From Prevotella sp. UBA3776 (GTDB taxonomy: Bacteria > Bacteroidota > Bacteroidia > Bacteroidales > Bacteroidaceae): DNA of 23,448 nucleotides. Below are positions 1 through 6,775 of this stretch, one piece after another. Location of the stretch: assembly GCA_002369515.1 (NCBI GenBank), contig DFFM01000025.1, positions 1 to 23,448 on the forward strand, in the 5' to 3' direction. How positions within the stretch are numbered: the stretch's first letter is position 1; each line of letters begins with the position of its first letter. The notes beneath the pieces were generated by a model that saw only the letters and a program-made list of their open reading frames with translations, did not search any database and was not told the origin of the DNA. A program made the position numbers and the translations under genes.

Positions 1-272
1 AACAAAACGTACAAGGAAAAACATGTTTTTATTTGTTTTGTAAGGCTCCCTGTTTTTGTTGGTTTTTCTTTGTTTTTATTGGTTTTTGAATTGAAAATCG
101 GCGGCCGAAGGGAAAGCCAAAGGCTACGGGTAGGCGAGCTTGCTCGGGAACCAACGGTCGCTGGCCGAAGGGAAAAGCAATGAAGACGCAGAGCGTTCAA
201 CCAACTGTCTCTTTTAGTATATTACCCCTAAAACAACGTATTTGGTGGTACGATTGCGGATAATCATTTTTT
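1..272. other. Intergenic gap, T-rich, no gene seen
   Basis: No credible coding region is visible here. Bases 1-90 are dominated by runs of T with repeated TTGGTTTTT-like words. Bases 91-180 hold two GGCCGAAGGGAAA words and one copy of the dispersed repeat listed separately at 122-148. The remainder leads into the 3' end of the minus-strand phosphoesterase gene. I see no clear terminator hairpin with a U-run for that gene. Confidence 0.6.
122..148 (-). repeat. Dispersed 27-bp intergenic repeat, copy A
   Basis: Read on the minus strand this is identical over 27 bases to 8938-8964 and differs at one base from 21177-21203. The core contains the small palindrome GAGC-AA-GCTC followed by GCCTACCCGTAGCC. 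Copies A and C (21177) also share flanking sequence on the 5' side, of the form CGGCCAGCGACC followed by GGTTCC, so the true unit is probably about 55 bp. All copies lie between genes. Confidence 0.85.
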
Positions 273-1403
273 TTATTCTCGTGAACTGTTTTTGGAATGC
301 TCGGCTGCGGCGGTGGAGGTGACGGTGGCCACAATGTATTCGGAGCGGGTGCCGATGCGGAACTTTCCGCCCCAGATGCCCATGCCCGAGCTGACGTAGT
401 AGCGGGTGTTGCCGCGCTGATGGGGGCCGAAAGCACACTCGTAGATGGCCTGCGTAATCCACGAAATGGGCCACACTTGGCCATGGTGCGTGTGGCCGCT
501 GAACTGGAAGTCGATGGCCGCCTTCTCGGTGCGCTCCAGGTGGTAGGGCTGGTGGTCGAGCACGATGGTGTAGGCGCTGTCGGGAGCCATGCGGGCCAGT
601 TCGGCCACGCTTTTTCGTGCGGGGTTGGTGCGGTCGTCTCGGCCTATGATGCAAATGTTGTCGAACATGGCCGTGCTGTCGCGCAGCAGGCGGATGTCGG
701 CCTTGCGGTAGAACAGCTGTGCGTTGGGTTGGCCGCTGTAGTATTCGTGGTTGCCCAGACAGGCATAGACGGGAGCGTTGAGGCGCAGAAACTCGCGCCA
801 GGTTTCTTCCTGTTCCAGCGGCTCGGTGCTGATGTCGATGATGTCGCCGGCAATGAGAATGGCGTCGGCCTTCTCCTTGTTGATGAGATCGACCCATCGG
901 GCAAACTCCTTGCGGCGGTTGTGGTAGCCCAAGTGCAAGTCGCTGAGCATGACCAGCTTGAGCGGTCGGCTGAGGCGCTTGTCTGTGGTGAGGGCAATGG
1001 GCTGTCGCACTTTGTTGTTGTAGTGGCGGTTGCCATAAACGAAGAGGACGGTGAGCAGGGCGGTGATGGCCAGTGCCGTGGTGCCATTGTTATAGAGCAG
1101 TGAGCGCGGCACAAGGCGTACGAGCCTCCCGATGTCGAGCACGATGAACGTCATGGCCAGATAGAGCAAGATGAAGAGAGTGGAGTTGCCCACTTCGTAG
1201 AGAGCCGTGGCCCCGTCGAGCGACAGCATTCCGCGCAGGCGCGTGAAGTTGGCGAACATGCACAATAGGGTGAGCAGACCTATGGCCACCACGCCCGTCT
1301 TGCCCCAAGCGGAAAAGGGCAGCAGTTGCCAAATGTGCCAGAAAACATAGGCAAATCCCAGCAGGGGAAGCAGCAGAAACAGTATCATCCACATGATTTT
1401 CAT
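273..1403 (-). CDS. Membrane-anchored metallophosphoesterase (YaeI/YkuE-like)
   Basis: A 376-residue protein of the calcineurin-like metallophosphoesterase superfamily. About 130 N-terminal residues form several hydrophobic segments (roughly 3-30, 37-52, 74-95, 106-124) and anchor the enzyme in the inner membrane. The catalytic domain follows with the dinuclear-metal motifs in order: D155-x-H157, G186-D187, G217-N-H-E220 and G303-H-T-H-H-G-Q309. Related enzymes hydrolyse phosphomonoesters or phosphodiesters, in some cases lipid-linked ones such as UDP-diacylglucosamine; the substrate here cannot be told. The start at 1403 is preferred because an in-frame start 31 codons upstream would put the predicted promoter (1415-1445) inside the gene and precede the natural membrane segment. 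It is transcribed divergently from the sulfatase-like gene. Confidence 0.85.
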   Translation of the reverse strand: MKIMWMILFLLLPLLGFAYVFWHIWQLLPFSAWGKTGVVAIGLLTLLCMFANFTRLRGMLSLDGATALYEVGNSTLFILLYLAMTFIVLDIGRLVRLVPRSLLYNNGTTALAITALLTVLFVYGNRHYNNKVRQPIALTTDKRLSRPLKLVMLSDLHLGYHNRRKEFARWVDLINKEKADAILIAGDIIDISTEPLEQEETWREFLRLNAPVYACLGNHEYYSGQPNAQLFYRKADIRLLRDSTAMFDNICIIGRDDRTNPARKSVAELARMAPDSAYTIVLDHQPYHLERTEKAAIDFQFSGHTHHGQVWPISWITQAIYECAFGPHQRGNTRYYVSSGMGIWGGKFRIGTRSEYIVATVTSTAAAEHSKNSSRE

Positions 1404-1414
1404 TTTTTTTGGCG

Positions 1415-1445
1415 CAAAAATAACAAATAATTGACAATTGGCAAC
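1415..1445 (-). promoter_or_regulatory. Predicted promoter for the metallophosphoesterase
   Basis: On the minus strand there is a -7 element TATTTTTG (1422-1415) and a GTTG (1445-1442) as a -33 element with 19 bp between them. This fits the Bacteroidetes primary sigma factor pattern. It lies 12 bp upstream of the chosen start. Confidence 0.55.
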
Positions 1446-1466
1446 GGTTAATTGATAATAATTTTC

Positions 1467-1474
1467 TATTTTTG
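1467..1474 (+). promoter_or_regulatory. Predicted -7 promoter element for the sulfatase-like/PAP2 pair
   Basis: TATTTTTG on the plus strand matches the Bacteroidetes TAnnTTTG -7 consensus and would give a leader of about 60 nt before the start at 1539. No good -33 TTTG is visible at the expected distance, so the call rests on the -7 element alone. Confidence 0.45.
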
Positions 1475-1538
1475 CAGTCGAATAGTCATTGGGCAAGAAA
1501 GAAATAACAGTTTTTTGCGCAAAAAATGCTGTGTAACC

Positions 1539-3398
1539 ATGAAACTAAGATTTAGATATTTTTTGCTGACCTACGTCCTGTTTGTGGTCATTTTCGTTTT
1601 CGAGAAACCGTTGTTCATGCTGCGTCACTTGTCGCAGTTCAAGTCGGCGTCGTTCTCCGAGTGGATGAATGTGATATGGAACGGTCTTTCGCTCGACCTC
1701 TCGGCGGCTGCCTGGCTGACGCTGATTCCTGGTTTGCTGCTGACGATTACCATCTGGTCGCGCAAGAAGTTGTGGCGCAGGTTGGCAAAGGTCTATTTCG
1801 TGTTGGCGTCGCTGCTCATGGCAGGGGCGTTCGTGGCCGACATGGCCGTCTATCCCACCACGGGCTCCAAGCTGACGGCCTCCTCCTTGGGAGCCTTGCT
1901 CTCAGAGCCGACGGCTGTCTTTGGCAGCAGCGTGTGGTCGGTGCTGGGAGGTTTTCTGGCCGTGCTCATCTTTGCCCTGCTGTTCTATGTCATCTTCCAC
2001 CTTTGTCTGCTGGGCAGCGAGAAGCTGGAGCGCAAACTGCTGCCGCTCAACCCGTTGCTGTTCACGCTGCTCTTTGTGGTGATGGAGGCCGTGCTGCTGG
2101 TGCCCGTCTTGGGCAGCATGGGGGCAAAGGGAATGGACGTGAGCAAAGCCTATTTCAGCGAGAACAAGCGGCTCAACCTGGCTGCCGTCAATCCGCTCTA
2201 CAGTGCCATGGCCACCTACCAGGGCAATGGCATTGCACTGCCCGAAATCAAGTTCCCCATTGCCCGCAAGAGTGGAGAGAAACGCGGAGAAAACACTGAG
2301 AAGGGTGGCGACGCCGCCCTGTTCGACCCGGCTGTCAATGGCGAGCAGGCCAAGCCCAGCCGCATGGTGCTGACCACTCCGAAACCCAACGTGCTGGTGG
2401 TGGTGATGAAGAACATGCCCGCCAGCCTGTGGGGAGCCTTTGGGGGCGACAAGAACGTGACGGTTTGTCTGAACGAACTGGTGCCGCAAGGACTGCTCTT
2501 CAGCCACATTTATGCTACCGGCACCGATGGCAGAGGCGGCATCCGCGCCCTGCTCAACGGGAAGGTCAACGCTGGCGATGACGCAAACGCCAACAATGGC
2601 GGAAAGGCTTCTGCAACGGTTTCGCTCGTGAATGTGCTCAGAAGCGAGGGCTATCTGGCCGCCTACTACAGCGGCATCGACCTCGACGGCACTGGATTGT
2701 TGAACGAGCTGAAGACCAACGGATTCCAGGGCTTCGTCTCGCAAAACAACTTCTCCACCGACGACCGCCAGAACAGTTGGGGAGTACACGATTTCCCCGT
2801 GTTCAACGCACTGCTGGCCGAACTGCGCAGCGAAAAAACCCAGAAACCCTGGATACGCATGGTGCAGACGGCCAGTGCGCAGCCTCCCTACACGGTGCCT
2901 TACCACCGTGTGAAAGGCCAGTTGGAAAACAATGCCTTCGCCTACAGCGATGCCTGTCTGGGCCATTTCATCAGTGAGCTGAAGAAACTGCCACAGTGGG
3001 AAAAGACACTCGTAGTGGTGACGAGCGACTGCGTGGGCGATTATCCCAAGCAGGCCGAACTGGCCACAGGACGCTTCCACATACCCCTGTTGCTGCTGGG
3101 CGGTGCGCTGAAAGAAACCGGCACGGTGGCTACCTACGGCTCGCAGACCGACCTGGCCGCCACGCTGCTGGCGCAGATGGGGCTTTCGCACAAGGACTTC
3201 ACCTACAGCAAGGACTTGCTGAGCGAAGCCGTTCCCCATTTTGCCTATGTCAGCACCGCCAACGGCTACGGACTGCTGAGTGCCGACAACCAATGGATTT
3301 ATGACCTGAAGGCCGAGAAGGCAGTGGTTGACGAGGGCAGCGAAAAAGGCAAGAACGAAGATTTGCTGAAGGCTTTCCGTGAGTCGTTTGAGAAGTAG
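1539..3398 (+). CDS. LTA-synthase/sulfatase-like membrane protein, probably catalytically inactive
   Basis: A 619-residue protein with about five N-terminal membrane segments (residues about 8-28, 50-72, 83-103, 130-157, 170-195) and a C-terminal alkaline-phosphatase/sulfatase fold (about 280-600), the layout of phosphoglycerol transferases such as LtaS. Overall family features are retained, for example the SWGVHD segment and YGSQTDLAATLLAQMGL. Catalytic positions look altered from memory of the family: the usual metal-binding Glu after the first beta strand (I-L-E-S) is K291-N292; the nucleophile segment usually ending R-T-D-R-G is T329-D-G-R-G333; the usual S-S-H-E-P-F is SAQPPY; the usual D-H pair is D497-C498. 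The reading frame is intact. The start at 1539 follows the -7 element, and MKLRF begins the first membrane segment. It lies 2 bp upstream of the PAP2 gene. Confidence 0.8.
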   Translation: MKLRFRYFLLTYVLFVVIFVFEKPLFMLRHLSQFKSASFSEWMNVIWNGLSLDLSAAAWLTLIPGLLLTITIWSRKKLWRRLAKVYFVLASLLMAGAFVADMAVYPTTGSKLTASSLGALLSEPTAVFGSSVWSVLGGFLAVLIFALLFYVIFHLCLLGSEKLERKLLPLNPLLFTLLFVVMEAVLLVPVLGSMGAKGMDVSKAYFSENKRLNLAAVNPLYSAMATYQGNGIALPEIKFPIARKSGEKRGENTEKGGDAALFDPAVNGEQAKPSRMVLTTPKPNVLVVVMKNMPASLWGAFGGDKNVTVCLNELVPQGLLFSHIYATGTDGRGGIRALLNGKVNAGDDANANNGGKASATVSLVNVLRSEGYLAAYYSGIDLDGTGLLNELKTNGFQGFVSQNNFSTDDRQNSWGVHDFPVFNALLAELRSEKTQKPWIRMVQTASAQPPYTVPYHRVKGQLENNAFAYSDACLGHFISELKKLPQWEKTLVVVTSDCVGDYPKQAELATGRFHIPLLLLGGALKETGTVATYGSQTDLAATLLAQMGLSHKDFTYSKDLLSEAVPHFAYVSTANGYGLLSADNQWIYDLKAEKAVVDEGSEKGKNEDLLKAFRESFEK

Positions 3399-3400
3399 AA

Positions 3401-4090
3401 ATGATGTTTGAAAACCTTCTGCAAACCGATGCCGACGTGTTGCTGGCCGTGAACGGGCTGCACAGTTCGTTTTTCGATACATTCATGTTTCTGTGCAGCG
3501 ACAAGTGGACGTGGGTTGCTTTTTATGTGAGTCTGTTCTATGTGCTGTTGCGAAACTATTCGCTCCGCACGGCCATCGTGTTGCTGCTGTTCATCGTGCT
3601 GACCATCGTGCTGGCCGACCAACTGACGGCCCATGTCATGCGTCCCTATTTCGGGCGGCTGCGTCCGGCCAACCTCGACAATCCGCTCTCGCAGTGGGTT
3701 CACGTTGTCAACGACTATCGCGGAGGCCCCTACAGCTTTCCTTCCAGCCATGCCGCCAATACTGCCGGCCTGGCTTTCTTTTGTGTCTGTCTGTTTCGGC
3801 AGCGGTGGTTTTCGTGGCTGCTGGCAGCCTGGGTGCTGCTGGTGTGCTATTCGCGCATGTATCTCGGTGTCCATTATCCAGGCGACCTGTTGGTGGGCAT
3901 TGTGATAGGTGCCTTCTGCGCACTGGTTTGCTATGGTTGTTTCCTCCGTTTGTCGCAGGTGGAAAAACTCGCGATAGACGATGTGCGGCAGGCGCCTTCT
4001 TCGTTTGTCCATCTTTATGTGCCTGCCCTGTTGCTGCTGCTCACGGTGGTGGTGCTGCTGGTTTGGTCGATGGTTGTTTTGCTCGTCTAA
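3401..4090 (+). CDS. PAP2-family membrane phosphatase
   Basis: A 229-residue type 2 phosphatidic acid phosphatase family protein with about six membrane segments. All three signature motifs are visible: motif 1 R81-x6-R88-P89 (Arg in place of the usual Lys), motif 2 P114-S-S-H117, and motif 3 S151-R-x5-H158-x3-D162. Family members dephosphorylate lipid phosphates such as undecaprenyl pyrophosphate, phosphatidylglycerophosphate or lipid A phosphates on the outer face of the inner membrane. The gene starts 2 bp after the stop of the sulfatase-like gene, so the pair is almost certainly one transcript and may act on envelope lipids together. Its 3' end overlaps the convergent pseudouridine synthase gene by 4 bp. 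A membrane tail after motif 3 (about 205-228) is typical of Bacteroidetes forms. Confidence 0.88.
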   Translation: MMFENLLQTDADVLLAVNGLHSSFFDTFMFLCSDKWTWVAFYVSLFYVLLRNYSLRTAIVLLLFIVLTIVLADQLTAHVMRPYFGRLRPANLDNPLSQWVHVVNDYRGGPYSFPSSHAANTAGLAFFCVCLFRQRWFSWLLAAWVLLVCYSRMYLGVHYPGDLLVGIVIGAFCALVCYGCFLRLSQVEKLAIDDVRQAPSSFVHLYVPALLLLLTVVVLLVWSMVVLLV

Positions 4091-5550
4091 AACTCTGGTT
4101 CCGAAACGATGTTTGTTTCCACGCCCGTTGTGGGGTGGATGAATGTGATTTCGGCTGCATGCAGAAGCAGCCGCTCTGCTTTTGTGCCGTACAGTTCGTC
4201 GCCAACGATGGGGCAGGCCAGTCCGTCATGGTGGGCGCAGTGCATGCGCAGCTGATGGGTGCGTCCTGTCAGAGGATATAGGTTCACACGTGCGCGCGTA
4301 CCTTCTATTATTTCTGTTACCTCAAAGCGCGTCATCGCCTCTTTTCCCACTTCCCAGTCCACCATTTGGCGCGGACGGTCCAGCGGGTTGGGGCAGAGGG
4401 GCAGGTCGATGGTGCCGCGCTCGGCCGAAGGAATGCCTTCGAGCACAGCCACGTAGCGTTTCTTCACCTTCCGCATGGCGAACTGCTGTTGCAACAGTTT
4501 GTGAACCTCCCTGTTTTTGGCTATCACGATGAGGCCCGATGTGGCCATGTCCAACCGATGTACCATCAGCGGGCCGTCGGCTTCGGGAAACCGTTGGCGC
4601 ATCAGCGTGAACACCGACCGCTGCTCGTCGCGGCCCGGCACAGAGAGCATGCCCGCCGGTTTGCTGACCACGGCCAGCCAAGGATCGTCGTAGAGAATTT
4701 TCAGGTCGTCTTTGCAGATTGTCGGCAAAGTGGAAGCGGGAAGCTGGGGGGAAGCTGGGGCGCATCCGTGGGTGTCATTTCCCCGGAACGCTCTTCGCAG
4801 CATGAACGTCAATATGGGCAGACACTTGCCGCGGCAGGCAGGATAGAAATGGCCGTGATGGCGAATTTCCGCCTTTGGCGAGGCTCCATACCAAAACTCG
4901 GCCATGCACAAGGGCTTCATTTGGTGCTGGAAAGCATACTGCAACAGCTTGGGCGCACAGCAGTCGCCGCTGCCACCCGGCGGCAGCGGAAATCGCTCGC
5001 GCAAACGGGGCGACGTGTGGTAGTCGTGCCAAATGTCGATGAGGTTTCTGCGTTCGCCGCGCTCATTGAGCATTTGGTATTGCTCAAACAGCCACCGCTG
5101 CAACGCTTCCGACATCTTCTTGCGGCGTTGTCGCAGTTCGGCAACCACAGCCCTTCCCTCGGCAGAGACGGGCAGCTTTTCCAGTTCTTCTATTTCCTTG
5201 TTGATGGCCGATATCTGACGTTCCGTCTGTTTGAAGTGGCCGTCGGGCTTCTGGGCGTCGAACACGGGCGGCACAAACCATGGCCAGTCGTTGCGGCCAG
5301 CCAACAGCCCCGAGTAGGCGGCCAGGAATCCCGTTTCGCCGTCGTTCGTTCTCACGACCAATACGCCGAACATCTTTCCGTTTCGGGCGTCGCTCTCGCA
5401 GACGGCATCGTTTTTCAGATGCCGTCGAACCTCGTCGGCCGCCATCAAGCACAGTGGATGGGGCTCGTAGTCGAACGGGTCGTTCATGGCCAGAGGCGGT
5501 TCTGTGTCGCTGTTCAGTGGGTGGAAGATCATGGCGTTGGCAAGGTTCAT
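4087..5550 (-). CDS. RluA-family pseudouridine synthase with N-terminal extension
   Basis: A 487-residue protein. The C-terminal part (about 280-487) is an RluA-type pseudouridine synthase with the catalytic H331-R-L-D334-M-A-T-S-G box, where D334 is the expected nucleophile that isomerises uridine in rRNA or tRNA. The N-terminal 270 residues are a family-specific extension: a basic, coiled-coil-like stretch (about 107-165) and a Cys/His-rich segment (GDCCAPKLLQYA, then HHGHFYPACRGKC at about 231-243) that may bind metal. This long architecture is known in Bacteroidetes and some gammaproteobacteria. The start is fixed by an ATGA overlap with the stop of the upstream CDF transporter gene, which implies translational coupling. 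Target RNA and position cannot be read from sequence. Confidence 0.88.
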   Translation of the reverse strand: MNLANAMIFHPLNSDTEPPLAMNDPFDYEPHPLCLMAADEVRRHLKNDAVCESDARNGKMFGVLVVRTNDGETGFLAAYSGLLAGRNDWPWFVPPVFDAQKPDGHFKQTERQISAINKEIEELEKLPVSAEGRAVVAELRQRRKKMSEALQRWLFEQYQMLNERGERRNLIDIWHDYHTSPRLRERFPLPPGGSGDCCAPKLLQYAFQHQMKPLCMAEFWYGASPKAEIRHHGHFYPACRGKCLPILTFMLRRAFRGNDTHGCAPASPQLPASTLPTICKDDLKILYDDPWLAVVSKPAGMLSVPGRDEQRSVFTLMRQRFPEADGPLMVHRLDMATSGLIVIAKNREVHKLLQQQFAMRKVKKRYVAVLEGIPSAERGTIDLPLCPNPLDRPRQMVDWEVGKEAMTRFEVTEIIEGTRARVNLYPLTGRTHQLRMHCAHHDGLACPIVGDELYGTKAERLLLHAAEITFIHPTTGVETNIVSEPEF

Positions 5551-6650
5551 TCGCTGTAAAGGTGGTCGATGACGATGTTCACCTGCATGCCGGGCACAAA
5601 AGGCTGTATCTCGTCGGTCAGTTGGCCGACGAGTGCTTTTTCGTCGTGGACAGAAATGTCGGGAACCACATCCACCGAGAGCACCCGCTCTTCCTCTGAG
5701 TAGTAGTAGCCATGCGCCTGGACGATGTCTTTGTGGGCGGCAAGTGTCTGCATCACCTTCGATTGCAGTTCTGCACGGTGGTTGTTTCCAGTGGCTATGG
5801 CATAGATGCCCACCGTGAGGATGATGCCGTGGCGTTGGTAGATTTCCGTCGTGATTTTGCGTGTCAGCCGGTGGATGTCGTAGGCCGACAGCGTGTCATA
5901 GACGTTGATGTGCAGTGAGCCAATCATCACGTCGGGGCCGTAGTTGTGCAAGATGAGGTCGAAGACGCCATGCACCCCTTCGAAGCTCAGCACTTCACGC
6001 TTGATTTGGCTGTTGAGTTCTGCTGGTATGCTCGTGCCCAGCAGTTCGTTGACGGGCGAAGCCAGCATCTCAACACCTGCCTTGATGATGACCAGCGAGA
6101 TGATGGCCCCGAGAATGCCGTCGAGCGAAATGTTCCACAACAGCATGATACCGGCCGATATGAGCGTGGCCAGGGTGATGACGGCATCGAACAGAGCGTC
6201 GGAGCCCGAGGCTGTCAGTGCGTCGCTCTTCAGTTGCTGTCCCTTGCGCTTGACGTATTGTCCCAGGAAGAGCTTCACCACAATGGCCACGACGATGACC
6301 ACTAGCGTCACAAAAGTGTAGGTGGGTGTTGTGGGATGGATGATTTTCGTCACCGACTCGATGAGCGAGGTGATGCCCGCCGAGAGCACGATGACAGCTA
6401 TGATGATGGCGCTGAAATATTCTATTCGTCCGTGGCCGAAGGGATGCTTGCGGTCGGCAGGACGCTGCGACAGCTTGGTGCCCACGATGGTGATGACGCT
6501 CGAGAGCGCATCGCTCAGGTTGTTGACGGCATCCATCACGATGGCCACACTGTTAGCCAGCGCTCCCACTGCGACTTTGAACGCTGCCAGCAGCATGTTG
6601 GCTACGATGCCTACAATGCTTGTGCGGATGATTTGTGTACTGCGTTTCAT
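5547..6650 (-). CDS. Cation diffusion facilitator (CDF) metal transporter
   Basis: A 367-residue CDF-family proton-coupled metal exporter with about six membrane segments in residues 8-200, the conserved HPFGHGRIEY segment (69-78), and a cytoplasmic ferredoxin-like C-terminal dimerisation domain. It also has a further C-terminal extension beyond the usual 300 residues. In FieF/YiiP the transport site is D45/D49 in TM2 and H153/D157 in TM5. Here the matching positions by eye are N43/D47 and A147/D151, so the metal site is not of the zinc type; N-x3-D sites occur in some Mn- or Fe-associated CDFs. The metal is therefore unknown. It has its own predicted promoter (6697-6728) and overlaps the downstream pseudouridine synthase gene by 4 bp. 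Confidence 0.87.
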   Translation of the reverse strand: MKRSTQIIRTSIVGIVANMLLAAFKVAVGALANSVAIVMDAVNNLSDALSSVITIVGTKLSQRPADRKHPFGHGRIEYFSAIIIAVIVLSAGITSLIESVTKIIHPTTPTYTFVTLVVIVVAIVVKLFLGQYVKRKGQQLKSDALTASGSDALFDAVITLATLISAGIMLLWNISLDGILGAIISLVIIKAGVEMLASPVNELLGTSIPAELNSQIKREVLSFEGVHGVFDLILHNYGPDVMIGSLHINVYDTLSAYDIHRLTRKITTEIYQRHGIILTVGIYAIATGNNHRAELQSKVMQTLAAHKDIVQAHGYYYSEEERVLSVDVVPDISVHDEKALVGQLTDEIQPFVPGMQVNIVIDHLYSE

Positions 6651-6696
6651 GTCCTTTTGGTCGATGTTGTGCTTTTGCTTGTTTCAAAACAACTTG

Positions 6697-6728
6697 CAAA
6701 AGTAATGATTAATCTTGACCGCAACAAG
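6697..6728 (-). promoter_or_regulatory. Predicted promoter for the CDF transporter
   Basis: The minus strand shows a -7 element TACTTTTG (6704-6697) and a CTTG (6728-6725) as a -33 element, with 20 bp between them. The site is 46 bp upstream of the CDF start and lies just downstream of the end of the cytochrome c assembly gene, which separates the two transcription units. Confidence 0.55.
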
Positions 6729-6775
6729 AAAACGGGTGAAAAAGTGGCGGCAACATGTTTCTCTTTCCCTGCGCC

